A stretch of 64,000 nt of DNA from Argentina anserina (Eukaryota > Streptophyta > Magnoliopsida > Rosales > Rosaceae), in contig NC_065878.1 in the NCBI RefSeq assembly GCF_933775445.1, positions 23,324,395 to 23,388,394 of the forward strand, read 5' to 3'. The notes beneath the pieces were generated by a model. The model worked only from the letters and a program-made list of their open reading frames with translations. It was not told the DNA's origin and did not search any database. The translations under genes and the position numbers were made by a program. Positions 49,901 to 62,200 of the stretch are shown piece by piece (the first letter of the stretch is position 1; every line of letters begins with the position of its first letter).

Positions 49901-52900
49901 CAGTTAGCAGAGATTCATGAAAATGCTCTCGTGTCTGTTAAACCACCTAAACGACCTTCTATAAAAGAACGAAAGCAGAAGCTGCTTACGTTTTTGCAAG
50001 GTTCTTTTCTTTTGTACTTTTGGCCATATGAATGTATTTATCAATAACCAGGTGGGGAGAAGTAAACTAATCACATTTCCCTGGTTGCTATGACAGAAAA
50101 ATATGAACCTGTTTATGCAAAGTGGACAACAGAACGATGTGCCGTATGTAGATGGGTTGAAGATTGGGACTACAACAAAATCATTATATGCAACAGGTAT
50201 CGACCTTGTTGTCTTTTCATTATATCATGATGGCTGACAAGCAACTGTTAGATGCCCTTCATTGTTATAAAGGCAAATATTTGATGTTTTATACATCATT
50301 CAGATGTCAAATAGCTGTTCATCAAGAATGCTATGGAGCAAGACATGTTCGGGACTTCACTTCGTGGGTGTGCAAAGCTTGTGAAAAACCAGAAGTCAAG
50401 AGAGAATGTTGCCTATGTCCTGTTAAAGGCAATTCTCTTCCTCGAGTGGATTTGTTGAGTTCTTTTGTTTGCCATATTAATAAAAGTTTTGTTTGCTATC
50501 ATGATCTGGTTTTCTGATGTGGTCTTCTTCATGCTGCTGGCCCTCAGGAGGTGCATTAAAGCCAACTGATATCGAGACATTGTGGGTTCATATTACATGC
50601 GCTTGGTTCAGACCTGAAGTGTCATTTGCAAGTGATGAGAAAATGGAGCCTGCTCTTGGGATCTTGAGTATTCCGTCAAATTCTTTTGTCAAGGTGGATC
50701 ATTTGTCCTTGTATATCTTTTAGATACATACATTGAAAATGACTTGACATCATGAGTATATTACTGAATCAAATTGAAACTAATCATATACGTGCATAGT
50801 TAAAATCTTCTGTAAAAGATAACAAGTTTCGCACCACAACATTGGAGAGTAACATAGGCCATATACATTGAATAATAAGAGTGTGTTTTGGGTTCATAGG
50901 TTTACAAATGATTCAGGATGCAGCCATTTAGCCTGATTCTACTTTGCATTTTAATCGCCATCTTATTTGACTGCTAATCAAAGGCTTTCTTTTGCCACAT
51001 GTTCTTCAGATTTGTGTTATCTGTAAGCAAATTCATGGTTCATGCACACAATGTAGCAGGTGCTCTACTTATTACCATGCAATGTGTGCATCCAGGGCAG
51101 GGTACCGCATGGAGGTTAGACTTATGTCATTTTTTGGTCTGTTTTCACTATTGCTCTGTACTTTTGATGCTCGAGGAAGAATATTTCTTACTAAGTTCAT
51201 ACTCTGTCAATTTGTTCTGGTTTCTAAAGTTGTTGCATCTTTACATTTAATTGGCTCGACTATTTTCGTGAATGATATTGCTAATGAATGGATTCTTTAT
51301 ATGCAGTTGCATTCTTTAGAGAAAAATGGGAAACAGATTACAAAAATGGTTTCCTTTTGTGCTTATCACAGGTATGGATAGGCATTCCCTTAGTCTCTTA
51401 TCTCAGATTTGCTCATATATTGTATATTTATTAATGCATCTGAATTCATGTCACCCGCCATATATTGTATTCCTAATTTTTTGTCCGTCACAAGTTATAG
51501 TTTGTTTGTTGCAGGGCTCCAAATCCAGATACGGTCTTAATAATACAGACTCCTCTAGGAGTGTTTTCAGCCAAAAGCCTTCTCCAGAGCAAGAAGAAGC
51601 CTGGTTCGAGTCTAATTTCATCTAATAGAACAAAGTTGGAGGAGATTCCAAATGTTGAAACCACTGAACCTGAGCCCGAGCCCAAGCCCGAGCCCGAGCC
51701 ATTATCTTCTGCGAGGTGCCGAATATTTAAAAGATCGAAAGATAGTAGGAAGGTATTCAACTATGATATTCTCAGATTATGATACTATCACTATACACGT
51801 ATATTTGATATATGTTTGACATGTTAATCCATAAATTGGGTAAAACACTAAACTTTAGCCAGCTTATGGTTTTGGTGGTAGGATTGCTGAATTATATAAA
51901 CTTATCATGGGACATAATATTTATCAGGATGACATTGAATCACATAATGTGGCTGATCAGTGATATTCAAGTTTAAATAAGAAATGTAATTAGCTGTCTT
52001 TTCTCACTATTACTTTTTCTGATGGCCAGAGAACAGAAGAAGAAGCTGCTGCCCACCAAGTGATGGGACATTCCCATCATCCCTTGGAAGCAATTCGTAG
52101 TTTGAACAAATTCAGAGTAATATATTGTTTTTTATTGGATGGTATAATATATTGTTTTCATTCCTTTCAAAAACCATGTCTAACTCTAGATGATGTGTTT
52201 TCTTCTTCAACAGGTAGTAGAGGAACCTCTCACATTTTCATCTTTTAGAGAACGGCTTTACCATTTACAGGCTAGTATTTCTTTGTTATCCATTCAATAC
52301 TTTTTGGTTTTTCTTTTCCTTTTCCTTAGTTTTCCTTTTCTTTCTTTTTCATGACTACTTTTGGTTGTGTGTGTGACTGCAGAGAACCGAAAATGATCGT
52401 GTTTGCTTTGGTAGATCTGGGATACATGGATGGGGTCTCTTTGCGCGTAGAAACATTCAAGAAGGAGAAATGGTAAGTAGCAACATTGGTCAAGTGTGTC
52501 AACATGCATATGCAACAGTTGCCCAGTGTTATTTTCAATTGAAAACAAAATGGACTAATAAGCATGTCTCTCTTTCAGGTTCTTGAATACCGTGGTGAAC
52601 AGGTAAGGGGCAGTGTTGCAGATTTGAGGGAGGCCCGCTATAGATCAGAAGGCAAAGACTGCTACGTGAGTAGCTTCTTCGCAAGTGGTTTATCTTTCTG
52701 TTAAAAAATGATTAATTCTAGTTACGCCTGTTAAATTGTTTTTTAAAGGCTTATTTACACTTGTGTTCAGCTCTTTAAGATCTGCGAAGAAGTGGTAGTA
52801 GATGCCACTGATAAAGGAAATATAGCACGGCTTATCAATCATTCGGTAAGTTAATTATTCTGATGTTGGAAGCCCATTTTGCCTGGTGTTGACCTCTTAG

Positions 52901-53219
52901 GATCTCATACTCACTGTTCCGTGTATAGTGCATGCCCAATTGTTATGCGAGGATCATGAGTGTTGGTGATGAGGAAAGCCGGATAGTACTTATTGCAAAG
53001 ACTAATGTATCTGCTGGTGACGAGCTAACGTATACATCTCACCTCTCTTCTCTCTCCCTCACTACTTCTACACATCTCTCTTCTCCGAGAGCTGGTTGTA
53101 ATGTATTTGTTGTTTCTGGCTGTGGCAGGTATGATTACTTGTTTGATCCAAATGAGCCTGATGAGTTCAAAGTTCCCTGTCTATGTAAAGCTCCCAACTG
53201 CCGGAAATTCATGAATTAG
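46943..53219 (+). CDS. ATX5: ATX4/5-type trithorax H3K4 methyltransferase (PWWP, PHD, SET)
   Basis: I trace 23 exons: 46943-47896, 48001-48056, 48143-48356, 48663-48782, 48894-48959, 49055-49123, 49217-49302, 49421-49513, 49650-49785, 49895-50000, 50097-50196, 50304-50428, 50548-50693, 51010-51114, 51307-51371, 51515-51752, 52030-52116, 52214-52270, 52383-52472, 52579-52665, 52771-52845, 52929-53029 and 53129-53219. They give 1088 residues. Domains in order are an acidic low-complexity region (about 175-200), PWWP (from about 262, [11 protein letters not shown]), PHD-type Cys clusters (about 409-512), a second PHD (about 640-690) with an extended PHD (to about 813), then SET (about 945-1058) with [25 protein letters not shown] and ELTYDY, and post-[11 protein letters not shown]. 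The family methylates H3K4 in chromatin. The introns after 48356, 50428 and 52270 have GC donors. Whether it is nearer ATX4 or ATX5 is uncertain. Confidence 0.93.
47475..47535 (+). repeat. GAA/GAG repeat coding a poly-Glu tract in ATX exon 1
   Basis: In-frame GAA and GAG triplets encode an almost pure Glu run with a few Val residues. Such acidic tracts vary in length between homologues. The region is inside the coding exon and keeps the frame. Confidence 0.9.
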
Positions 53220-53663
53220 TAGGAAGGACAATGATGATATATATGCAGTTTTCTTGCACTTGCACAGCCATTGTTTGCCCGCGAAGAACCAACACTAACC
53301 CATTTCCCTGCCCTCCGGGATGTCACAGTTCATATACCGAATTTGTTTTTTTTTTTTAAGGAAAAGAAAAAAGAAAGAAAAGTTGTACTCTTCTGCTTTT
53401 GTTTATATATTTTTGCGCGGACAAACTTCTAAGCTTAATAAAAGCTATAGTCTTGCCGGCTCTTTGGTTTTGGTCTGTTGTGTATTTGTCTGCCTATAAA
53501 TTAGCCATGTTAGTTTTCATTTGGAATTGCAACTTTGCTATTCTAAGAGAGGTATCCCACTAGGAATCAAGAATTGGGACAGTTGGTAAACCTTAAAATC
53601 AGAACTCTCCCTAAGAGGAAAATGAACTCAACATGTGCAAGAGAACTTGAAGCACTATTAGAG
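53220..53663. other. Shared 3' region between the converging ATX and GNAT genes
   Basis: The ATX gene (+) and the GNAT gene (-) end only 444 bases apart. An AATAAA polyadenylation signal for ATX lies at 53437-53442. The two 3' untranslated regions may abut or overlap. Confidence 0.55.
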
Positions 53664-54863
53664 TCAAATATGTTTGATCATAAGAACACGGCGTTTTCTT
53701 CCAATCCAAGTACTCATCCACGGCGGGTCACCAGAGACAACCCGGTAACCGGCATTTGAATACAACTCTCGGGCACCAAAATCGTCTTCATAAGCTCGGA
53801 GGGCAAGATACTGAAATCCCCACTCAGCTGAGAGCTTGTCACAAGCTTTAAGTAGAGCAGTGGCTACTTTCTTCCTCCTACCAAGTAAACCATTGACCTC
53901 TTGTCAAATATACCAGAACCCAAAACAAAAGGAAACAAAACTAGGTTTGGTGATTAGGGACATCAGTAATAACCTAAAGCTCCTTAAAACAGCTATTCCA
54001 GACACATAAAGATACTCATCTGCATCAGGTGGGAGATGCCCTAGTACATTCTGGTCTCTTGATGCCGTGAGATCCACAACGCCTACAAGTTCTTGCGACT
54101 CTGGAGTGTCGATGAGTGTAGGCTCAGCTACCAAACAGGCATACCTGTGACATTATGTTTGATCACATCAAAATGCCACACTAAATGATAAGTCACAGTT
54201 TTGCATACTAATGATCCCAACTGGTAAGCAAACTGTGGCGTACTAGAACAAACTATTATTTATTGTCTTATACAAGGGCAAGATTCCAAATTTCAATCTC
54301 CAAAAATAGTGGTTACCTATTTGGGGGTGAGCTCCTAAGTTTATATGCAAGCCCAGATAACACTTCAGCCTGCAGCAATCGATAAATTCAAACAAGATCA
54401 TAAAAATCATGACAGAATATATAGATCTATATAAGTATATATGATATCAAACTGAGCAAACCTTGAAGAATTGGTAGAACAGATCATTGAAGAGAAACAC
54501 AGGTTCATGAAATGCTTCAGCTTGAACTTGAGCTGCCTTGCTTACCTCATCTCCATTTCTAAACAAACTCCTGACCTTCCATCCATATTCACTCACCAAG
54601 TACTTGAATTCTCCCTTACTATCAATGCCAAACTTTCCACTTCCTACGAAACCCACTTCCTCAGTGGATGAGGTACTACTTCCTGAGCTACCACTACTAC
54701 TACTATTGGAGCAATGCACTACACAATTTGGGGCCTTAATCTCTAAGTAGCCAACATGTCCCTCACCACTGATCAATCTACTCCTCCTAGCTGATCTAGA
54801 AACTGTAATAAATCCATAGGAGAGCTCTGATATGTTGGGATAGCTTGCTAGCATATTAGCCAT
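53664..54863 (-). CDS. GNAT-family N-acetyltransferase (plastid GNAT-like)
   Basis: Four exons on the minus strand (54863-54462, 54369-54317, 54144-53974, 53877-53664) give 279 residues. The acetyltransferase core includes YLYVSGIAVLRSFRR, followed by a motif A helix (KKVATALLKACDKL) and motif B-like residues (LYSNAGYRVV, WMSTWIGRKRR). The N-terminal region is Ser-rich and could be a plastid transit peptide. I chose the ATG at 54863 (MANMLASYPN); an in-frame ATG at 54959 would add 32 residues. From memory the protein resembles Arabidopsis plastid GNATs (such as At4g28030), which acetylate protein N-termini or lysines, but the substrate cannot be told from sequence. All splice sites are GT-AG. 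Confidence 0.82.
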
Positions 54864-55551
54864 ATTTACATTTTGTGTTATTAGTTTCTTGAAGGCATAA
54901 TTGAATGACAGAAACATGTTGTAGATGGAGAGATAGGATGTGGGCATCAGTGGCCACAACTTGTGGTCTGCTGCAGGCCAAGAAATTAGTGCGCCACGTG
55001 GTGCACGTATTTTTTTTCTTAATTTCTAACTTCAAATGTTCAAACAAAATTATTTTCTCCAGAGTCTATAGGTTGAGAATTTGGATCCAGTGTAGCAAAT
55101 AAATCTTTCTGCGTGTCATTATTTTCCTTATGCTATATTGCTCTTATTCTTTGCTGAATTCTACCTTATTCAAATACTGCTACCAAATGAAAAACACTAC
55201 CAATGTAGACCAAATATCCTCATAACAAAAACATCGATACATACAATGATACAAATGAAGAGCCTAGCTATAGCTAGAAGCAAAATATTTAGCAAGTCAT
55301 TTATAGAACAAAAACACAATAGCTACAAGCCTACAACACAAATGGCATGACATGATCAAAGAATGTGGAAAATAGTTGTTTTCCTGCCTTTCCATGCCTT
55401 TCACGCCTTATTTATACTTCTTCTTCATCTATTACTGCTTGATTAAGGTCTGGCTTAACCCTCATGTTTGTCAAAAGCCATTACTCGTAGTAGTGATAGT
55501 ACCTCTCCCACTATTATTCTCATCATTGCTGTTACCTCTCATCATCCATTC
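54864..55551. other. Spacer between the GNAT and B3 genes
   Basis: This holds the GNAT promoter and leader and the 3' end of the B3 gene, both on the minus strand. I see no additional gene. Confidence 0.45.
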
Positions 55552-56748
55552 TTACTTTGTTTCTGTTCCCTGATTAGTACCACCACTTCTGTGATCACCA
55601 TCAACAGTATCTTGATCACTACCACTACCTCTTTCACCATCAACAATATCACGCGATGTTGTTGATGGCGGGGAAGATTGGCCAGAGCCTCCACCATTAC
55701 TATGCTCACCCTTTTTAACCAAAACAATAGCAAAGTGAAGGTTGTTGTTCACATCTCGGAATGACCAAACTTGGATTACATCTTTTGCTTCGAGGTTGTT
55801 TTTCTCGGCAAGTTCATTCCAACGAGTTCTAAGCACATAGCTTGAGCTCATCCTGCCCTCTGGCTTTTTCATGTCCCATTGTCTCAAGACTAGTTCTTCT
55901 TCTTCTAAAAGAGGATCTATAACCGAAACTGGCCACTCGTTTTGTCTTGCAAGAAACTTTATCTCGTCTGCATTCAAAAAACTCTCCGGTCTGATTTTTT
56001 TCATAGGCATTGACAAGCGGGACGCGCTAGGGCTCATGTCAGTGGGGGTCAACTCCTTCTGTATCACCAGAGTCGCTTTAGCCTTATCAAAATTTTCAAT
56101 CTTTCTCTTGTATTCTTCAGGCAAGTCGTTAGCAACAATGATTTGTGGTGTGATCTTCTTGTTTGGCTTCACCGTTTTCATAGCCTTCGGCTTCGGTCGC
56201 AACCCCCGTTGTTTATCATCACCACCATTAGTACTCTTCCCCTTAATAGCAGAACTATTAGTACTCTTCAGCTTAATTGCAGAACTCATTTTACGATTTG
56301 CCCTAGGCAACGAATTTTCTGTCTTTTCTATGCCAACCGAGTATAACGTATCCACCTTCAATTCTGTTCTCACTGACGAACTTGGTTCTTTACTCTCGAA
56401 GATACTATCCATATTCATCTTCTGCTTCTTGATCTGAAAACCCCTTCCATGATCATCAAAATTGTCAAAAACCTTTCGTTTCGAGCCACCAATCTTCGTA
56501 ACAGATTCAGTAACAGAATTCTGAAGTTCTTTTCCCTTTGCACACCTCTCTTTCCCTTCCATGTAAATGGGTTCTGTGAACCCTATACCAGCTATCTGAG
56601 TTTTGGAATGAGTACTTAATTTCTTCTTCATACCTCGCTTGAGTAGATTTCGGAAAACACTAACAACCTCAAGAAAAATATCAACATAGGACGAATGAGG
56701 TCGAATTGCTTTGCCCTCAAAATCTTTCATACTCAGCAGCTGCTCCAT
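55552..56748 (-). CDS. B3-domain protein of the DUF313 type
   Basis: A single exon codes for 398 residues. The C-terminal part (about residues 240-350) carries the features of plant DUF313/B3 proteins: SMPMKKIRPESFL, EWPVSVIDPLLEEEELVLRQW, SYVLRTRWNELAEKNNL and DVIQVWSFRDV. B3 domains are DNA-binding, and this subgroup is mostly uncharacterised. The N-terminal half is Lys/Ser-rich with several basic clusters (KRKVF, KKQKM) that may be nuclear localisation signals. The C-terminal tail is a low-complexity Gly/Ser/Asp region. The gene has no introns, as is common in this fast-evolving family. Target genes and function are unknown. Confidence 0.85.
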   Translation of the reverse strand: MEQLLSMKDFEGKAIRPHSSYVDIFLEVVSVFRNLLKRGMKKKLSTHSKTQIAGIGFTEPIYMEGKERCAKGKELQNSVTESVTKIGGSKRKVFDNFDDHGRGFQIKKQKMNMDSIFESKEPSSSVRTELKVDTLYSVGIEKTENSLPRANRKMSSAIKLKSTNSSAIKGKSTNGGDDKQRGLRPKPKAMKTVKPNKKITPQIIVANDLPEEYKRKIENFDKAKATLVIQKELTPTDMSPSASRLSMPMKKIRPESFLNADEIKFLARQNEWPVSVIDPLLEEEELVLRQWDMKKPEGRMSSSYVLRTRWNELAEKNNLEAKDVIQVWSFRDVNNNLHFAIVLVKKGEHSNGGGSGQSSPPSTTSRDIVDGERGSGSDQDTVDGDHRSGGTNQGTETK

Positions 56749-56829
56749 CTCGTCTTCTTTCTTCGTGTTTTTCCACTTTGGAGATTGAATTAGGTTAAAG
56801 TGTACTTCAACGTATGAAGACCTGCGATA

Positions 56830-56840
56830 ATTTTATAGAG
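56830..56840 (-). promoter_or_regulatory. Possible TATA box of the B3 gene
   Basis: On the minus strand the sequence ctctataaaat is present about 85 bases upstream of the start codon at 56748. This is a usual position and sequence for a plant TATA box. Confidence 0.5.
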
Positions 56841-57097
56841 GAAACTAGGACCAATTATACCGATAGCAACGTATATCGGCTTCTTATATAAAGATGATAC
56901 CCAATCAAGCCTTAGTAACCAAGTTTTATTAACTTGGTAATCAAGTAAGTCAAGGAAAGATATCTAACCCTTGATAGCCAAGGAATTGTACATAAACACG
57001 GGATTCACAATGCCTAAATCAATTAGGTATGATTGACAAGGTATATATAAATTAGAAATACGAAATGTATGGTGGAACTTATTTTTACAATAATACT
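56841..57097. other. Spacer upstream of the B3 gene
   Basis: AT-rich sequence with no coding exon. It continues into a probable short TIR element. Confidence 0.4.
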
Positions 57098-57242
57098 AGT
57101 GCTCTATCGTATGGAGACACTAATTAGTGTTGATACAAAAAAAATATTAAAAAATTGATCTCAAAATGTAATAATGACCATTAGATTTTAGGAATTTAGA
57201 TTTAAATTGTGAGGATTTTGAGCTTCATACAATGGAGTGCTC
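57098..57242. mobile_element. Short MITE-like element with inverted ends
   Basis: About 130 bp is bounded by imperfect inverted repeats: ctctatcgtatggag (57102-57116) matches the reverse complement of cttcatacaatggag (57223-57237) at 12 of 15 positions. The direct repeat agtgctc occurs at 57098-57104 and 57236-57242 and could be a 7-base target-site duplication, with the element ends then just inside it. The interior is AT-rich and non-coding. Confidence 0.45.
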
Positions 57243-57797
57243 CACCGTACACAAATTCCTGATATGAGCATAGGAACGACTACATATATATGGATAGTCC
57301 ATGAAATAACATATTAATCGCCATAGCTAGTTTCTCAAAACATAATATTGTCTTATTTGTGGTCAAGCACAACTCTGAACTCTGGCTAGGTTCCTCTCAG
57401 AGAATCGGGCACGGGCGCACACGACGTCCGATCCCTACGTGTCGAGGGCTTCTAGGCTCCAGCCGGATAGATGCTAAATATCTCTATGGCTGCTTCATTG
57501 ATGACGGCCAGGTTGTGGCGGCCACTGTTTTGCGTAATGCGAGTTGGCCGAGTACTAAATTACTGGAAGATCATAGTTTTTGTTGAGTTCAGTTCTCCAA
57601 GCTTCGCTGTGATGATCTTGAACTCCTACAACGGTAATTACATGCCCAACTCCATTCAGAGATCGATACCGTCTCCAATGGGACGAGGATGCCGCCGGCA
57701 CGAGGTGGAGCCGGGTGGCTGGGATATTACTTACCAATGTTGCTCGTACTTCCGTTTTAGCCATGCAGGACGAGAATAGAACGCCGAGAAAGCCATC
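57243..57797. other. GC-richer stretch of unknown origin before the OB-fold pseudogene
   Basis: Sequence from about 57360 to 57780 is more GC-rich than the surroundings and has a coding-like look. It contains stops in all frames over its length and no family that I recognise. It may be a decayed gene copied together with, or next to, the OB-fold pseudogene. Confidence 0.3.
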
Positions 57798-58120
57798 ATG
57801 AGATACCAGCCTGATGTTACTATAAAGGTGAAGGAGATTCAGCCAAGCACGAGCGGGCACAACCTTTCCGTTAAGGTCGTCAGCTCCAATCCAGTCAGGG
57901 ACTCAAGACCACGATGAAGAAGGGTTGGCGCTCTTCAGAGTTCAGACCCCTCGCATCGCTGAGTGCCTCGTCGGTGTTGAGACTGGGACCATTGTCTTCA
58001 CTGCTCACAATGACCAAGTTTATACTATGAAGCCTGGGGCACCACTGTGATCATGCGCAACGCAAGGGTTAACAAGTTCAAGGGGACAATGAGGCTCAGG
58101 CTGTGGAAGATCAGGTGATG
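57798..58120 (+). pseudogene. OB-fold nucleic-acid-binding protein (At4g28440-like) pseudogene, intronless
   Basis: Three collinear pieces match the small plant OB-fold family. The first reads KVKEIQPSTSGHNLSVKVV then SSNPV (57825-57895), the second RIAECLVGVETGTIVFTA then NDQV (57951-58018), and the third VIMRNARVNKFKGTMRL (58049-58100). A reading-frame change occurs between the first two near 57895-57950. A 1-base loss after MKPGA near 58042 separates the last two, and the copy ends early at a TGA (58118-58120). No intron interrupts it, so it may be a processed copy, but I see no poly(A) tract. Intact relatives are about 145-residue proteins of poorly known function. Confidence 0.75.
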
Positions 58121-59223
58121 TGATGTAGATGAGAGAGGAGAAGTTAACGCTGATATGTATATAGGACGTGAGGGCAGAAATACTGGTGAGCGTTATATCA
58201 AACAAGTTTTATATCTAGTGGCCATTACACTTGAACATCTCACACATTCACTCAAGCTAGCTAGTTGTTCTGTTCCTGTGTAAGAAATCTTTGCAGCAAC
58301 CGAAAACACACATTGATTTGTTTCCTACCTATTCTTGTTAGTCGCTGCAGAATGTGAAAGAGAGTTATTCGACTTTGCTATTTGTGACCTGTGAAGCAAT
58401 GAATATGATATGCGTAACACAAGCTTTTGAACCCTTCTGTTAGTTTAGTGAAGAACAAACAGATGTTATGGATCAAAATCAAAGCTCGTTAATGGACTTG
58501 TGGACTTATCCTACTCAGTAAGATCATTTTAGTTTTAAAGATTCGATCTTACTTTCGAGTCAGGGTTTACTTTATGCCCTCCCTACAGCAACTCAGAAAT
58601 CCTCAGAAATGTCAAAACTAAAGATGAAACCCAAATAATATATTAAACTATTGAAGAGAAAATCAAAATGTTCAGCCAAAAAAAAGATACAAAGATTGCA
58701 ACCAAAAAAAAAGATACAAAGACAATTAGACAAACATGTCTAGGAGACTAAATGTGACTCCCTTTAAAACCCAGAAAATAAAATAAAATATAAGGACAAA
58801 TTATTTAGGACGGACCAAAAGAGTTGTATAATTCATACGAGGAAGATGGTAGCGTTGTAAAAGGTGCGGCAAAAAGGAAATAATAATAATTTTTAGACAG
58901 AATCAGCAAATTCAGACCCAAAAAAGAAAAAGAAAAAAGACAGAATCAGCAAAACAAAACAGTGTGCCCATAATTCAACAAAATGACGGCAAATGATAGT
59001 GATGCAGATGATCAAACACAGCAACCAGTACAAGAAAACATCAGGGGAAAAACTCAAGAGACAAAGCCAAGGGCACGAAAATAAAAACGGTAACCATTGC
59101 TTTAAGGGGCTGAAAACCAGATTTTCATTTTATTTCTTGATGAAACGAGCACAGGTAATAGAATGAGCAAAATTAACTTAAATGCAATAGAAGGAAAACA
59201 AAAACATGGATATAGAAATTGTC
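58121..59223. other. Spacer and 3' end of the Arg/Asp-rich gene
   Basis: No gene is supportable. The part nearest 59223 is the 3' untranslated region of the minus-strand gene that follows. A-rich stretches near 58670-58720 are imperfect and short. Confidence 0.4.
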
Positions 59224-62200
59224 TCAATGTGTACTTTCAGGAGAATGATGTATCCGACTTAAAATTACCGAATCAGACATCAAAGCCTCACAAGCCTTTT
59301 GGGAACCATCTGGTATTACTACTGATGGACCCCTTATTGCATCAACAGCCACACCTTCCTCGGCATGATGAATAGAATTGTCATCTCCGACCTTGCTCAT
59401 GCTATCGCCAATGGCCGGTGCAGTGGTGGTGGTAGGAAGAGATGCTTCATTATCGAGTGATGACATACCATCTGCATTATAGACCTGTAGTTTCCCCTGC
59501 TCTGAAGATATTGAATCCATTTCCACCCCATCAGGAATTGTTTGAGGCTCATCTGGTTCAACTTGATTAGAATCTTCAACTGCCATTTCCAACTTGGGAG
59601 AACCGAGAGAAATGTGATTTTGCATCTCGTGACCAGGAGTTGATACCAGCTCCTTCAGATTCTCCTCAATGCCATCTGTTGGTACAGTGGCAAGAGTATT
59701 CTTCTCATCTACACTTGACACTGGAGCATCTTCCATTTCTGCATTAGACTTCAACATTAACTGATCCACTTTGTCCACTTCACAAACTTCTTTTGCTTCC
59801 ATGTTCTTCTGACTTGATGCTAATATAATATCCAATCTCCCTCCAGTAACATATGACACGCCTTTTGCTTCCATCCTCTGCTTTTTGTAAAGATCCATAG
59901 CTTTCTGCAAGCCACAGGACAAAATGTCAACAACCTATGAAACACAACTACTAAATCAAAACCTAATGTCATAAAAATGCATGTCTTCCAAAATTTTCAG
60001 TGAATTCCATGTCAAAGTTTTAGTTTGGAATACCTAATGAGCAAGGCACTTGTATACATCAAATGTTACTGATAAACGTTCATTAGCAAACAATTATATA
60101 GATGTCAAATTCAAAAAGAAACAAAAAAGATGTACAACAAATTTTAACAAAAAGGAGATGAACATACATAGAAACAACTTGAATGTAAAACCATATAAGT
60201 CTAACATGTAACATAATGACCAAGCAAAAAATATGTGCCAAAATACAAAAAAATAATAAATTGCCTTCATACAGAAAATGTTATACATTATCAGTCATTG
60301 TAAAAGCATACCAGAAAAACAGAATCCTTTAAAGGTGGAAAAAGTGAGGAGCTCAATAATGTTTTGGATGATTTCAATCCTGCTGTTGCAGCCTGTGACA
60401 TCAGATGCAATTTCAATCAATTAGACAGTATATAAAAAGAAACGAACATTCAATAAAGTTCTCAATAAACACCTTTAGAATCGTATGCATGGTAGGATCT
60501 TCTTCAACAGTAGCACTCCCCTCAGTATCCAGTAGGCTCATACACTGGCTGAACAACTCAGAATGAGCAAGTTCAGATGAAATGTCAAGCTTGGAGAGAT
60601 AGTATTGACTTAACGAAGGGACTTTATCAATGGCCAATTTAGAGCCATCCAGTGACTTCTCATGAGTTGTAGGCGACTCTTTCTGAGGAGAAGCTACACT
60701 GGACCTTGTCTCAACTGTTTTAGTATGAACTCCAAGATCCAGGTCATCTTCTTGATTAGACATCTGACCCACCTGTCCTGCTACACCATCATCCACAAGG
60801 GTCTGATAATCATTTCTGGGAGATGGGGAGGGCAATTCCCTTTTTACATCATTGTTTTGTGCTTTCCATTGCTCAGCATTGGGGTCCCATCCTCTCGCAC
60901 TCATTTGATGCCTGTTCTGATCCCAATCTGCCCCATAACTGTTAGAATCATCTCGAAAGGCGCCAGTACTCCCATCCCATGGATGCATGTGAGAAGGGCC
61001 CAAGCCTTCCATAATGTTCTGAGACCCTAGTGGGCGCAAGTGACCGGAAAACCTATCATCCGCAATTGGATAAGGAATTGCATAAGGATTAATCTCCATC
61101 GAAGGCCTAACACCGAACATTGGTGGAGCTGAAAACTGTGGCAGCATCCCTTGAAAACCACCATGAGGTCCCCCGTGTGGGAAAGGCATGAAACCATTTG
61201 GAACTGGTGAAGGCCAGTTTGGGACACCTCTCCAAGGCCCTCGAACCAAATTGGGATCACTACTCCTACGATTGTAACGTGCACTGGAGTTTACTCTACT
61301 GTCATCTTCTACTGAACCAGCAAAGGAAGGGCTTTCAACTCCAGCCCTGAAGTTAGAATGTGGAGCAAACGAAGAAGAAAAACTACTCTGACCACTCCTA
61401 TTATGAGTAGATGGATCAGCAGCAGACATATCATCCATAAAAGGCTTATCCAATGGTAAGTCTCGATTCTGTCTATCCTCAGTATTAGAGAAATCTCTAT
61501 TATCCATAGAAGCACTGGTTCTCCGACCTGTTTCTTCAATGTCCATACTTCGTCTGCCTGCAGTTTTGTTCATATATCTACGGTCAATACTTGATGATGA
61601 AGGAGATCTTTCCATCAATGCCATTGGTGAAGCCTTAGAACCTGAAGGTTTTTCATTTGAAAGCTCCCCTAAATGGGTATCATCCATTTTACTGGATTTC
61701 TCCATTGACCTGTACATAGAACCTCTTTCGGAAACTCCAGATACATCTCTGGGAGGAAGTGCTTTGGACCTCTGATCTGCCATAGAATCCCTATATTTCA
61801 TATCATCTGGATTAGCATACCTGTTACCATAAAAAAATGATTAAAGATAATTTCCTTTTCAACTATTGCAATTTTATTCATAGATAAACTAAGTATTGCA
61901 TTTCATAACCAAAGAATCACATAATGTATATTTAATAATAGCTCAGAAAATTTTCATGATCCTACTGAAAAGAGTGACTTTCGAGGTATAACATACAACA
62001 CTTCGATTTTACAGAGAAAACCAAATATCCTTAATATGATATCAAACCACATCAAGCACAGAATGTGAAAATAATGATAATAAGTACCTGTACTCATCTA
62101 CGCCAGCGTTTAAATTTGAACTGGGAGAAGTCCTTCGTTTATTGCTGCTTAAATTAGTGTCTGCGTAAGCTTGCCGTGACTGAGATCTTCCCTTATTAAC

